This document shows, piece after piece, positions 26,452-35,286 of a DNA stretch of 49,826 nucleotides; position 1 is the first letter of the stretch; the number at the start of each line of letters is the position of its first letter. The translations under genes and the position numbers were made by a program. The stretch lies in assembly GCA_030158285.1 (NCBI GenBank), contig JAOATF010000112.1:1-49826 (forward strand), in the 5' to 3' direction. This DNA is from Hyphomonadaceae bacterium. Lineage in GTDB: Bacteria; Pseudomonadota; Alphaproteobacteria; Caulobacterales; Hyphomonadaceae. The notes beneath the pieces are model-generated. The model was not told the origin of the DNA and made no database searches. It saw only the letters and a program-made list of their open reading frames with translations.

Positions 26452-27765
26452 ATGAACACCATCCCTCGCCGGACTTTCGGAAAGCTCGCCTCTGCGCTCG
26501 CTCTCGCGCTGGCCCTGTCCGCCTGCGCACCGCCTGAAAAGCCCGTCGCGGAAAAAGCGCCGCCCACCGAAGCCGAACTGCTCGAAAGCGCACGCACCAT
26601 CCATCAGCAGAGCCTGGTCCTCGACGCCCACGCCGACATCGTCATCCCATCAACCCCCGCGAACTTCCTCAGCGCGGACGGGCTGTCCAAGGTCGATCCC
26701 ACAAAGCTCAAAGCCGGCAATGTCGGCGCCGTCGTCATGGCCATAGCGGTTGGCCCCGGTCCGCGCACCAAGGCGGGCGACAAGGAAGCCCGCGCCGAAG
26801 CCGACGAAAAGCTCGCCGCAATCCAGAAGCTGGCCGCAGACAATGCCGACACGGTGGCTATCGCGAAAACCGCCGCTGAAATCGAGGCCGTCCGCGCCAG
26901 CGGCAAGACAGCCCTGATCCTCGGCTTTCAGAACGCCCGCTCATTGCAGGGCGATGTCTCCGCGCTCGACAAGTTCTACGACGCCGGCGTCCGCGTCTTC
27001 GCGCTGAACCACCTCGCGCATAACGACTTCTCCGATTCCTCGCGCCCCTTCCACGATGCCGCCACCGGCCTCTACGAGCCCGACGCCCATAACGGCCTCT
27101 CGCCCCTCGGCCTCGCCGCCATCGACCGCATCAACGCCCTCGGCGGCGTCGTCGATGTCTCGCAGGCGTCCAAAGCCTCCACGCTGGCGACGATCGCCCG
27201 TTCAAAAACGCCCGTGATCGCTAGCCACTCCAACGTCCGCGCGATCTCCAACGCCACCCGCAATCTCTCCGACGAGGAGATCGACCGCATCGGCGCGACG
27301 GGCGGCGTCATCCACGTCGCGCCGTTCTCGGCCTACCTCATCAACTTCTCGACCCCGGAAAAGCTCGAAGCCATCAGGAAAGCGCGCGCCGCCGCCGGTC
27401 TTCCCGAAGCCTACTCCTATCCCTACGAACTCTACTGGGAGCTGCCCGATCCGGTTGCGAAGGAGAAGTTCACCACGTCGATCCGCGAAGCGCTCGGGCC
27501 CGCCACCGTCGACATCATGATCGACCACATCGACTACATCGCGAAACGCATCGGTATCGATCACGTCGGCATCGGCACCGACTTCAACCATGGCAGCGGC
27601 ATCGACGGCTACCTGGACGCCGCCGACTCGCTCGCCGTCACCGTCGGCCTGCTCCGCCGCGGCTATTCGGCCGAAGACATCCAGAAAATCTGGGGCGGCA
27701 ACTTCCTGCGCGTCCTCCGCGCCGCCGAACAGGCCGCCACCATAAAAGCCGCACCGAAACCCTAA
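26452..27765 (+). CDS. Membrane dipeptidase (peptidase M19) lipoprotein, altered metal ligands
   Basis: Renal-dipeptidase-like TIM-barrel metallohydrolase. From ATG 26452 (GGAG upstream) it has 437 residues, with a lipoprotein signal and lipobox LSAC (Cys25), hence periplasmic or outer-membrane. The first metal motif D58-A-H60-A-D62 is present and ASHS (H259) is kept. The bridging Glu of the usual EGGH is Gln160 (GFQNARSL), and the His of the usual DVSH is Gln238 (DVSQAS). The Gln in the first position is common in one M19 subgroup; the second change is rarer and could leave one metal site weak. It may cleave D-amino-acid-containing dipeptides or another cyclic amide. It ends 4 bp from the convergent Hsp70-like gene. 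Confidence 0.85.
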   Translation: MNTIPRRTFGKLASALALALALSACAPPEKPVAEKAPPTEAELLESARTIHQQSLVLDAHADIVIPSTPANFLSADGLSKVDPTKLKAGNVGAVVMAIAVGPGPRTKAGDKEARAEADEKLAAIQKLAADNADTVAIAKTAAEIEAVRASGKTALILGFQNARSLQGDVSALDKFYDAGVRVFALNHLAHNDFSDSSRPFHDAATGLYEPDAHNGLSPLGLAAIDRINALGGVVDVSQASKASTLATIARSKTPVIASHSNVRAISNATRNLSDEEIDRIGATGGVIHVAPFSAYLINFSTPEKLEAIRKARAAAGLPEAYSYPYELYWELPDPVAKEKFTTSIREALGPATVDIMIDHIDYIAKRIGIDHVGIGTDFNHGSGIDGYLDAADSLAVTVGLLRRGYSAEDIQKIWGGNFLRVLRAAEQAATIKAAPKP

Positions 27766-27769
27766 GTCG

Positions 27770-29053
27770 CTAGACCGCCCACCGCGCAATATCCGGCTCG
27801 CGCGCAATCAGCGACAACCCGCGCGCGATCGAGACAAGCTGGTCGCCCGTCTCGATCCTGGCCGCGCCAAAGCGCGTCTCGAACAGCGCCCGCACAGCCG
27901 GCACGAAGGAAGACCCGCCGGTGATGAACACGCGGTCGATCTGCCCTTCGTCCAGCCCCGCCTCGCTCAGTGCGCGGTCCACGCACGCGCCGATCTCCGC
28001 CAGCTCCGGCCTGATCCAGTCCTCGAACTGCGCGCGCCTGATCGCCTTGTCGATCCGTACCCCCGCCACATGCAGCGACAGCGTGGCCTCGTCCGCTTGC
28101 GACAACTGCATCTTGGCGTCGGACACTGCGCGATACATCGCATACCCCGCATCCGCATCGAGGAACGCCAGGAAGGCACGAATGCGATCCGGATCAAGAC
28201 TGTCGCGCACCAGCTGCTGCAGCTCGCGATAGTCCCGCGAGTTGCGCATCACCGACAGCTCATTCCACCGGCTGAACTTCGCATAATACGAGCCCGGCAC
28301 CGGCAGTATCTTGCCCCAGCTCTCATACTCCGAGCCCTTGCCGAACGCGCGCGCCACCACATTGTCGATGATGCGATAGTCGAACGCATCTCCCGCCACG
28401 CCCACGCCCGTATGCGCCAGCGGCTCATAGCTGATCCCGGACGCGCCGATCGAAAACCGCACCACCGAGAAGTCGCTCGTCCCCCCGCCGAAATCCGCAA
28501 CGAGGATCGTCGCATCCGTATTCAGCCGCTGCGCAAAGAAGTACGCCGCCGCAACCGGCTCATAAACGTGATGAATGTCCTCGAAGCCGACAGCCCGCAG
28601 CGCTGCCTCATACCGCTCCCGCGCCAGCGCCTCGTCCGGCGCCACGCCCGCAAAGCTCACCGGCCGCCCCACCACGACGCGCTTGGGAAACTCCATCCCC
28701 GCATGTTTCTTCACCTGCCGCAGGAAGCCCGACAGCAGGTCCTCGAACTTCAGCCGGCGCGAATAGATCTGCGTGTCCGTGAAATGCGCGCTTGCCGCAA
28801 ACGTCTTGAACGACTGGATGAACCGGCAGTCCCCGCCCAGCTCCACAAACCGGTCAATCGCCCACGGCCCCGCATCGACCACGATCCGCCGCGCCGCGTC
28901 GTCATCGCTCTCCGAGAAGCACAGCACCGAGCGAAAAGCGTCGAACGCCATATCGCCATGGTTGAAGCGCACGGTCTCAACCTGCCCGCCCGCCCCGGCC
29001 AGCGTCGCCACCGTATTGGTCGTGCCGAAATCAAGGCCAAGCGACAGGGCCAC
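27770..29053 (-). CDS. Hsp70-family protein, YegD-like (ATPase domain only)
   Basis: The 427-residue product is an actin-fold ATPase of the Hsp70 superfamily. Phosphate 1 motif LGLDFGTTNTVATL is at the N-terminus, phosphate 2 VADFGGGTSDFSVV near 190, and the adenosine region VFITGGSSFVPAV near 375. The length covers only the nucleotide-binding domain; the peptide-binding beta domain of DnaK is absent, as in E. coli YegD. No dnaJ or grpE lies nearby. The start is GTG 29053 with GGAG six bases upstream. Function is unclear: a chaperone-like or regulatory ATPase. Confidence 0.87.
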   Translation of the reverse strand: MALSLGLDFGTTNTVATLAGAGGQVETVRFNHGDMAFDAFRSVLCFSESDDDAARRIVVDAGPWAIDRFVELGGDCRFIQSFKTFAASAHFTDTQIYSRRLKFEDLLSGFLRQVKKHAGMEFPKRVVVGRPVSFAGVAPDEALARERYEAALRAVGFEDIHHVYEPVAAAYFFAQRLNTDATILVADFGGGTSDFSVVRFSIGASGISYEPLAHTGVGVAGDAFDYRIIDNVVARAFGKGSEYESWGKILPVPGSYYAKFSRWNELSVMRNSRDYRELQQLVRDSLDPDRIRAFLAFLDADAGYAMYRAVSDAKMQLSQADEATLSLHVAGVRIDKAIRRAQFEDWIRPELAEIGACVDRALSEAGLDEGQIDRVFITGGSSFVPAVRALFETRFGAARIETGDQLVSIARGLSLIAREPDIARWAV

Positions 29054-29206
29054 ACGCTACTCCGAGCAAACCAGAAACACGCGGCTGGCCCGCGGCGGCG
29101 GCCAGAAATCCCGGCATGTTCGGAAATCCGCCCCCCAGACCTCACGCAGACATCACGCCGCCCTGCGGGGGCCGCGCCGGCTATCGAATGAGGGCTGAAT
29201 TCTCCC

Positions 29207-29281
<75 letters not shown>

Positions 29282-29299
29282 GTGCAGGGAGAGCGCGGA

Positions 29300-29328
29300 G
29301 AGTTATGCGTTTCGCGCGCCGAATGCAA
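29300..29328 (-). promoter_or_regulatory. Putative promoter of tRNA-Gln
   Basis: On the minus strand, TTGCAT (29328-29323), 17 bases, TAACTC (29305-29300). It lies 19 bases before the tRNA, a suitable place for a housekeeping promoter. Confidence 0.4.
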
Positions 29329-29412
29329 CTGCCCCTGATGGCCCTGTTTTGTCGCGGTTTTGCCTCCAAACCCCGGTCCGAAAAATCCCTTTCCCCCAAC
29401 GCTAAAGCCTTA

Positions 29413-29441
29413 TTGCGCCCCAGAATGAAAGCCGCTATAGC
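29413..29441 (+). promoter_or_regulatory. Putative promoter of tRNA-Pro
   Basis: TTGCGC (29413-29418), 17 bases, TATAGC (29436-29441). It lies 11 bases before the mature 5' end of tRNA-Pro and has near-consensus spacing for the main sigma factor. Confidence 0.45.
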
Positions 29442-29452
29442 CCCGCCTCCGT

Positions 29453-29529
29453 CGGAGTATAGCTCAGCCTGGTAGAGCGCTTGCTTCGGGAGCAAGAGGT
29501 CGTTGGTTCGAATCCAGCTACTCCGACCA
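29453..29529 (+). tRNA. tRNA-Pro (CGG anticodon)
   Basis: A complete 77-base tRNA: acceptor CGGAGTA paired with TACTCCG, D arm AGCTCAGCCTGGTAGAGC, anticodon stem CTTGC/GCAAG with loop TTCGGGA (anticodon CGG), T arm TTGGTTCGAATCCAG, and encoded CCA. It is divergent from tRNA-Gln across 171 bp. Confidence 0.97.
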
Positions 29530-29632
29530 GGAACGCTCCCACCCAAAAATGATGCATCCGGACCGCCAGCTTTTTCGCTGGTGTTCCTGCTGCATTTTTG
29601 CGGTTAAGGCTGGATCAGGCGCGGAGTCCCTG

Positions 29633-31393
29633 ATGCGAACCTTCCTGTTGTCCTTCCTTGGCGGCCTGGCTGCCCTGGTGGTGTTTTTCGTCCTGATCCC
29701 GCTGGTCCTGATCATGTCCTTCCTGCCGTCGGGCGGCCCGCCCCCGGTCCGGAACGCCGTTCTGGAACTCGACCTGCGCCACGAACAGCCGGACCAGCCG
29801 GCCGCTGACGCGATCAGCGCCGCCTTCAGCAGCACCTCCTTCGTCGAAGTCCTGCTCCGCCTCAACGCCGCCGCCGAAGACCCGGATGTGAAGGGCGTCT
29901 TCATCCGCTCCGCCGAGATGGACCTCGGTTCCTCGCGCGCGGAAGAGCTGCGCGCCGCCTTCCTGCGCATCAAGGCCAAGGGCAAGTTCATCATCGCCCA
30001 CACGCAGGGCTTCCTCGCCTCCGGCCCGTCGGCCTACCGCGCCATCTCCGCTGCCGACGAAATCTGGATGCAGCCGGGCACCTCGTTCGAAACCCCCGGC
30101 ATCCGCTTCGAGACGATGTTCCTCGGCGGTGCGATGGAGAAACTGAAGATCACGCCGGAGATCGAGCAGTTCTACGAATTCAAGAACGCCGCCGATACCT
30201 ACAAGCGCGAAGGCTATACCGAAGCCCACGCCCGCGCGATGACCGAGCTGGCCACCAGCGTGTGGACCCACTCCATCGCCGACATCGCCGCCGACCGTAA
30301 GCTCGCGCCGGACGCGACCCGCGCCCTCCTCGAAGCCAGCCCCTACCAGGCCGACCAGGCCATGGCGCTCAAGCTCGTCGACAAGCTCGGCTACCCCGAA
30401 GAAGCCGCCAGGGCCGCTGAAGACCGCGCGCAGGGCAAGCTGATGAACATCGCCGACTACGCCCCACATTTCGGCGGCGGCAAGGCTGTCATCGCCATCG
30501 TCGGCGGCGAGGGCGACATCGTCACCGGCGCCGGCGCTCCCAGCAGCATCACCTCCATCGGCACGCCAATGTTCGCCTCCGACCGCGTGGCCGCAGACCT
30601 CCTCGCCATCGCCGAGGATAAAGACATCAACGCCGTCGTCTTCCGCGTCGATAGCGGCGGCGGCTCGGCCACGGCCTCCGACCAGATCTGGGCGGCCGTG
30701 AAAAAGGTGCAGGCGTCCGGCAAGAAGGTCGTCGTCTCGATGGGCTCGATGGCCGCCTCCGGCGGCTATTACGTCGCCGCCAGCGCCGACAGCATCGTCG
30801 CCAACCGCTCCACCATCACCGGCTCCATCGGCGTCTTCGGCGGCAAGTTCGCCATTGCTGACGGCCTGCGCAATTTCGGCATCAACCCGGCCTCGGTCGG
30901 CGTGGGTGGCGAATTCGCCGGCGCCTACTCGACCGAGAAGTTCACCCCCGTCCAGCGCGAGAAGCTCCACGCCTCCCTGCAGGCCACCTACGACCGCTTC
31001 ACCAGCCTCGTCGCCGAAGGCCGCAAGCTGCCGCTGCAGAAAGTGCAGGAGATCGCCCGCGGCCGCGTCTGGTCCGGCGAAGACGCCCAGCGCCTCGGCC
31101 TCGTCAACAAGACCGGCGACCTCATCACCGCCATCGAGGAAGCCCGCACCCTCGCCGGCTTCAAGCCGGAAGACGGCATCAACCTGCGCATGAACATCCA
31201 CCACACCACGCCGTTCGAAGTCATCACCAGCATGATGACGCAAGCGAACGCCGGCGGCTCGGACGTGAAAGCGCTCAACACCCTCGCCAACCTCGTCGGC
31301 AAGGACCGCGCCGCCGCCCTCGCCCAGCAATTCCAGCAACTCGGCCAGCAACCCGGCGCCAAGGCCTGGCTGCCCCCGGTGATCGAGCGGTAA
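29633..31393 (+). CDS. sppA: Signal peptide peptidase SppA, 67K long form
   Basis: Membrane-bound serine-lysine protease that degrades cleaved signal peptides in the inner membrane. From ATG 29633 (GGAG 6 bases upstream) it has 586 residues, close to E. coli SppA (618). It has one N-terminal membrane anchor (about 5-30) and two tandem ClpP-like halves. The general-base Lys is likely K184 in YEFKNAADTY and the nucleophile S376 in MAASGGYY, as expected for the two-domain form where the dyad is split between halves. An in-frame ATG at 29549 lies just after the tRNA and has no membrane-protein logic, so I reject it. It may be transcribed from the tRNA-Pro promoter. Confidence 0.93.
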   Translation: MRTFLLSFLGGLAALVVFFVLIPLVLIMSFLPSGGPPPVRNAVLELDLRHEQPDQPAADAISAAFSSTSFVEVLLRLNAAAEDPDVKGVFIRSAEMDLGSSRAEELRAAFLRIKAKGKFIIAHTQGFLASGPSAYRAISAADEIWMQPGTSFETPGIRFETMFLGGAMEKLKITPEIEQFYEFKNAADTYKREGYTEAHARAMTELATSVWTHSIADIAADRKLAPDATRALLEASPYQADQAMALKLVDKLGYPEEAARAAEDRAQGKLMNIADYAPHFGGGKAVIAIVGGEGDIVTGAGAPSSITSIGTPMFASDRVAADLLAIAEDKDINAVVFRVDSGGGSATASDQIWAAVKKVQASGKKVVVSMGSMAASGGYYVAASADSIVANRSTITGSIGVFGGKFAIADGLRNFGINPASVGVGGEFAGAYSTEKFTPVQREKLHASLQATYDRFTSLVAEGRKLPLQKVQEIARGRVWSGEDAQRLGLVNKTGDLITAIEEARTLAGFKPEDGINLRMNIHHTTPFEVITSMMTQANAGGSDVKALNTLANLVGKDRAAALAQQFQQLGQQPGAKAWLPPVIER

Positions 31394-31399
31394 ACCGCC

Positions 31400-31981
31400 T
31401 CACCCGCAATCAATCCGCTCAATCGCGCCATCATGCATGCGGAAGCAAGCGTCCTGCGGGATATCCAGCATCAACGCCTCGTTGCGCGGCATGCGCAGGA
31501 ACAGCCCGCGCAGGATACGCCCCGCCACGCCATGCGAGACCGCAATCATCGGCCCGCCCGCCGCGCGCGCATCCTCCAGCCAGCCACCGAGCCGCGCCGT
31601 CATCGCTTCATAGCTGTCCGCCCCCGGCGCCTCGAAGAACCAGCTCCAGCGCCGTGTCCCCGCATCATAGTCCGGTGCGATCGCGCGAATGTCGTCCTTC
31701 AGCATCCCGTCCCACTCACCAAGACTGATCTCGGCCAGCCGCTCATCCGTCTCGATCGCGGACGTGAACCCGCCATGCTCCCGGATCAGCTGCGCCGTAT
31801 GCTGCGTCCGACCACGAGGCGAGGCCACGATCCGCGCATCCGCCGGCGCAATCCCGCGCAGCATCGCGCCCAACTGCTCGCCCTGGCTCACGCCCAGCGC
31901 CGTCAGCGCCGAATCCTTGGCGCCCTGTATCCGCCCTTCCGCGTTGAACACAGTCTGCCCGTGACGAACGAGAAAGATCAT
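31400..31981 (-). CDS. Histidine phosphatase family protein
   Basis: A phosphoglycerate-mutase-like phosphatase of 193 residues. The N-terminal motif is FLVRHGQTVFNAEGRIQG, with the phospho-accepting His in RHG at residue 7. The partner Arg is in ASPRGRTQHTA, the Glu in LAEISLGEWDG, and the second His in IAVSHGVAG. All catalytic positions are present. The substrate is unknown; cofactor-independent members act on sugar phosphates or small phosphoesters. It overlaps the MBL-fold gene by 4 bp (ATGA), so it belongs to a three-gene operon with that gene and a DUF442 protein. Confidence 0.9.
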   Translation of the reverse strand: MIFLVRHGQTVFNAEGRIQGAKDSALTALGVSQGEQLGAMLRGIAPADARIVASPRGRTQHTAQLIREHGGFTSAIETDERLAEISLGEWDGMLKDDIRAIAPDYDAGTRRWSWFFEAPGADSYEAMTARLGGWLEDARAAGGPMIAVSHGVAGRILRGLFLRMPRNEALMLDIPQDACFRMHDGAIERIDCG

Positions 31982-32871
31982 GCCGGCCTGTAATGCGTCG
32001 TCAGGTTGAACGCGCCGTCCGCCACCGCGCGCCCCGCTTCAACAAGATGGATCATATGCGCCAGCACGGAATGCGCAGCGGGCGCATGCAGCCGCACGTC
32101 CACATCCTTGTAGATCACCTTCACCATCTCCGGGATCAGCGTATCCCCCGCCTGCAGCCGCGCCATGATCGCTTCCTCGCGCGCCCGCCTGTGCGCAGCA
32201 TAAGCGTCGATGAACGGCGTCACCTCGCGCACCGGCGGGCCGTGAGTAGGCCACAGCGTCGAAAACCCGCGCGCTCGTATCCTGTCGAGGCTGCGGTAAT
32301 AGTCGCCCATATTCCCGTCCGGCGGCGAGATCACCGTGGTCGACCACCCCATGATGTGATCGCCCGAGAACAGCGCGTTCTCCTCGCGCAGCGCATAGCA
32401 GACATGGTTCGACATGTGCCCCGGCGTCGCGATCGCTTCCAGCGTCCAGCCCGGCCCGGTGAACACGTCGCCGTCCTTCACCAGAACATCCGGCGCAAAG
32501 CCCTCCTGACCGTCTTCCTCCAGCGAGGCATGGTCGTTCGACCCCGCCGGGTCCGGCACGCCATAAACCTTGGCCCCCGCCCACTGCGCCAGCGGATGCG
32601 CCAGCGGCGAATGGTCGAGATGCGTGTGCGTCGTGAACACGTGGGTCACACGCTCACCCGCCAGCGCCCGCTTCAACGCCTCGAAATGCGCATCAATCGG
32701 CGGACCGGGATCGATCACCGCCACATTGCCCTTGCCGATGATGTACACACCCGTCCCGAGAAACGTGAACGGCCCCGGATTCTCGCAGATCACCCGCCGG
32801 ATCAGCGGACTGACCTGATCCACCTCGCCATAGGCAAACTTCAGCTCGCGAACAAACGGTATGCCGGCCAC
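31978..32871 (-). CDS. MBL-fold metallohydrolase (LACTB2-like)
   Basis: Metallo-beta-lactamase-fold hydrolase of 297 residues from GTG 32871. The metal motif is T-H82-T-H84-L-D86-H87, followed by the further His in TPGHMSNH, Asp in FSGDHIMGW and a closing His in WPTHGPP. The C-terminal helix (HSVLAHMIHLVEAGRA) matches the LACTB2 group, some of which are RNases. I prefer GTG 32871, 4 bp after the preceding gene, to TTG 32889, which overlaps it, because homologues start near AGIPFVRE. The DUF442 gene upstream recalls the fused DUF442-MBL enzymes of sulfide metabolism, but this MBL domain is not of the ETHE1 type. Confidence 0.88.
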   Translation of the reverse strand: MAGIPFVRELKFAYGEVDQVSPLIRRVICENPGPFTFLGTGVYIIGKGNVAVIDPGPPIDAHFEALKRALAGERVTHVFTTHTHLDHSPLAHPLAQWAGAKVYGVPDPAGSNDHASLEEDGQEGFAPDVLVKDGDVFTGPGWTLEAIATPGHMSNHVCYALREENALFSGDHIMGWSTTVISPPDGNMGDYYRSLDRIRARGFSTLWPTHGPPVREVTPFIDAYAAHRRAREEAIMARLQAGDTLIPEMVKVIYKDVDVRLHAPAAHSVLAHMIHLVEAGRAVADGAFNLTTHYRPA

Positions 32872-32875
32872 GCGC

Positions 32876-33298
32876 TTACTTCGCCCCAAGCTGACGAAGC
32901 GACCCCGCCATCGGGGCCAGATTGTATCCAGCCTCGGCTGCGCACTCGAGAACGTACTCCAGCTCCTCGCCCGCGCTCGCCTGCGCCACGGCCCACGCCG
33001 TCACGCTGCGGGTTCCAGACCGGCAATAAGCCAGCGTCTTGCCATGCGCATCCGCGCCCCGCGCAGCCTTCACCGCATCCAGCGTCGGCTGGCCCACAAA
33101 AGGCGCATGAACATAGGAGAGACCGGCCTTCCTCGCCGCTTCCGCGCTCTCGGCGGAACTCGGCTGGTCGGGCGATTCGCCATCGGGCCGGTTGTTGATC
33201 ACATGCCGGAATCCCGCACGTGCGAGATCGGCGAAGTCTTCCAGCGCAATCTGCGGCGCCACGGAAAACCGGTCCGTAACCTGCTTGATGTCGGCCAT
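32876..33298 (-). CDS. DUF442/TIGR01244-family phosphatase-like protein
   Basis: The 140-residue product belongs to the protein-tyrosine-phosphatase-like DUF442 family (TIGR01244, often listed as sulfur transferase). The P-loop is YCRSGTRSV with Cys92 and Arg97, and FRHVINNRPDGESPDQPS is the conserved N-terminal signature. In other proteobacteria the domain is fused to, or beside, a metallo-beta-lactamase-fold persulfide dioxygenase in H2S-detoxifying loci. Here it leads a three-gene operon with an MBL-fold and a histidine-phosphatase gene. The ATG follows GGGGAACAG. The exact activity is not certain. Confidence 0.88.
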   Translation of the reverse strand: MADIKQVTDRFSVAPQIALEDFADLARAGFRHVINNRPDGESPDQPSSAESAEAARKAGLSYVHAPFVGQPTLDAVKAARGADAHGKTLAYCRSGTRSVTAWAVAQASAGEELEYVLECAAEAGYNLAPMAGSLRQLGAK

Positions 33299-33397
33299 CT
33301 CTGTTCCCCTGGCGCCTTTTGCCGCGACAAATTTGCCCGCTTGCGCGTCTGCCGCTGACCCCCTCTTATAGCGCCGCGTATGCGGAGGACGTAACCC

Positions 33398-34387
33398 CTG
33401 ACGACCGAGTCTCGTTCTTCGTCCTCCACGCCCCTATCCCGTCTCGCAGGCCGCATTCCCTGGGCCTATGTCGGGCGGCGCATGCTCGCGGCCATCCCCA
33501 CCATGCTGGTGATCATCACCGTGGTGTTCTTCATGATGCGCGCAGCCCCCGGCAACCCGTACTCGGCCGAACGCATGCTCACCCCGGCGGTGGAAGCCAA
33601 TCTCAAGGCCAGCATGGGCCTTGATAAGCCGGTGCACGAACAATACTTCAGCTATCTCGGCAAGGTGGTGCAGGGCGATCTCGGCCCCTCCATGGTCTTC
33701 TACGACAAGGACGTCAGCCAGCTGCTGGGTGAGGGCCTGCCGATCTCGCTGACGATCGGCCTTCTCTCCATCTCCATCGCGCTCTTCTTCGGAACCCTGC
33801 TCGGCATCCTCGCCGCGATCCGGCAGAATTCCTTTGCAGACTACTCCGTCATGGGCATCGCCATGGTGGGCATCTCCATCCCCACCTTCGTCACCGGCCC
33901 GATGCTGGCGATGATCTTCGGCGTCTACCTCAAATGGTTCGCCGCCGGCGGCCTCGACCTCGGCCGCATGAACTTCAACAATCTCTTCCTGCCGGTCGTC
34001 ACGCTCTCGCTCCCGCAGATCGCCATCATCTCGCGCCTGATGCGCGCCTCGATGATCGAAGTGATGCGTTCCAACTTCATCCGCACCGCGCGGGCAAAAG
34101 GCATCAGCGAGCGCCGCATCCTCCTGCGCCACGCCGCCCCCGCCGCAATCCTGCCCGTGATCAGCTATCTCGGCCCCGCCATCGTCGGCGTCATCACCGG
34201 ATCGGTGGTGATCGAGACCGTGTTCACGCTGCCGGGCATCGGCGCGTCCTTCATCGAAGGCGCGATGACGCGCGACTACACCCGCGTCATGGGTGCTGTG
34301 ATCCTCTATGGCGGCCTGATCATCGTGCTCAACCTGATCGCCGACATTATCTACGCAGTCCTTGATCCGCGGGTTCGCTACCAATGA
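33398..34387 (+). CDS. oppB: Oligopeptide ABC transporter permease OppB (probable CTG start)
   Basis: Inner-membrane permease of a peptide/nickel-type ABC importer, with six membrane segments and the coupling loop EVMRSNFIRTARAKG. The first standard codon is ATG 33482, but that would begin at RRM-LAAIPTMLVI and lack the eight or so residues that precede the first helix in OppB. The frame stays open upstream, giving AGRIPWAYVGRRMLA, and the only plausible initiator is CTG 33398, nine bases after GGAGG. This gives 329 residues, near the usual length. If CTG is not used, the protein is 301 residues from 33482. The TGA overlaps the oppC ATG by 4 bp. No ATPase gene is adjacent. Confidence 0.9.
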   Translation: MTTESRSSSSTPLSRLAGRIPWAYVGRRMLAAIPTMLVIITVVFFMMRAAPGNPYSAERMLTPAVEANLKASMGLDKPVHEQYFSYLGKVVQGDLGPSMVFYDKDVSQLLGEGLPISLTIGLLSISIALFFGTLLGILAAIRQNSFADYSVMGIAMVGISIPTFVTGPMLAMIFGVYLKWFAAGGLDLGRMNFNNLFLPVVTLSLPQIAIISRLMRASMIEVMRSNFIRTARAKGISERRILLRHAAPAAILPVISYLGPAIVGVITGSVVIETVFTLPGIGASFIEGAMTRDYTRVMGAVILYGGLIIVLNLIADIIYAVLDPRVRYQ

Positions 34388-35283
34388 TGATGGCCATCCC
34401 CGGAACCACCGCCGACCTGCTCAACAAGTCCGCCGTCAAGGGCCGCTCCCTCTGGGACGACTCGCGCCGCCGCCTGCTCGGCAACAAGGCCGCCATCGCC
34501 GGCGCCATCGTGCTGAGCGTGATGACGCTGATCGCCATCATCGGCCCGTTCTTCTGGCCGCACTCGTTCGAACACCAGTACCAGGATCGCCTCGCACTCG
34601 CCCCGACGACCGAGCACATGCACTGGCTAGGCACCGACATCCTCGGCCGCGACATGGTCGCCCGCATGCTCGTCGGCCTGCAGATCTCCCTCGCCGTCGG
34701 CGCCATCGCCACCTTCGTGTCGCTGGTCATCGGCGTCACCTGGGGCGCCATCGCCGGTTTCGCCGGCGGCCGCGTCGACCAGTACATGATGCGCCTCGTC
34801 GACGTGCTCTACGCCGTCCCCTTCATCTTCTTCGTGATCCTGGTCACCGTCGTCTTCGGCCGCTCGATCTTCCTGATCTTCCTCGCCATCGGCGCGGTGG
34901 AATGGATGACCATGGCCCGCATCGTGCGCGGCCAGACGCTGGCGCTGAAGCAGAAGGAATTCGTGGAAGCCGCCCGCGCAGCCGGCGTCAAGCCGCTCGG
35001 CATCATCATTCGCCACATCCTGCCGAACCTGCTTGGCCCCGTGGCCGTCTATGTCACGCTCACCATGCCGGTGGTGATCCTGCAGGAGAGCTTCCTCTCC
35101 TTCATCGGCCTCGGCGTGAACGAGCCGCTGACCTCCCTCGGCCAACTCATCTCCGCCGGCCAGAAAGAGTTCGCCTACCCCTGGCTACTCTTCGCCCCCG
35201 CCATCGTGATGGTCATCACGCTGTTCTCGCTGAACTTCATCGGCGACGGCCTGCGCGACGCCTTCGATCCGAAAGACAGATAG
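34384..35283 (+). CDS. oppC: Oligopeptide ABC transporter permease OppC
   Basis: The second permease of the importer, 299 residues, with six membrane segments. It has the periplasmic HWLGTDILGRDMVARML motif before TM2 that marks the OppC/DppC group, and the EAA coupling loop EFVEAARAAGVKPLG. It is translationally coupled to oppB. A solute-binding OppA lipoprotein is encoded 3.1 kb downstream on the same strand, but four unrelated minus-strand genes and another lie between. The ATPases (OppD/OppF) are not in this window. Confidence 0.92.
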   Translation: MMMAIPGTTADLLNKSAVKGRSLWDDSRRRLLGNKAAIAGAIVLSVMTLIAIIGPFFWPHSFEHQYQDRLALAPTTEHMHWLGTDILGRDMVARMLVGLQISLAVGAIATFVSLVIGVTWGAIAGFAGGRVDQYMMRLVDVLYAVPFIFFVILVTVVFGRSIFLIFLAIGAVEWMTMARIVRGQTLALKQKEFVEAARAAGVKPLGIIIRHILPNLLGPVAVYVTLTMPVVILQESFLSFIGLGVNEPLTSLGQLISAGQKEFAYPWLLFAPAIVMVITLFSLNFIGDGLRDAFDPKDR

Positions 35284-35286
35284 CCG

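Noticed and set aside
29615-31351. Minus-strand frame opposite sppA
   Set aside because: Low-complexity shadow of a gene with clear family motifs.
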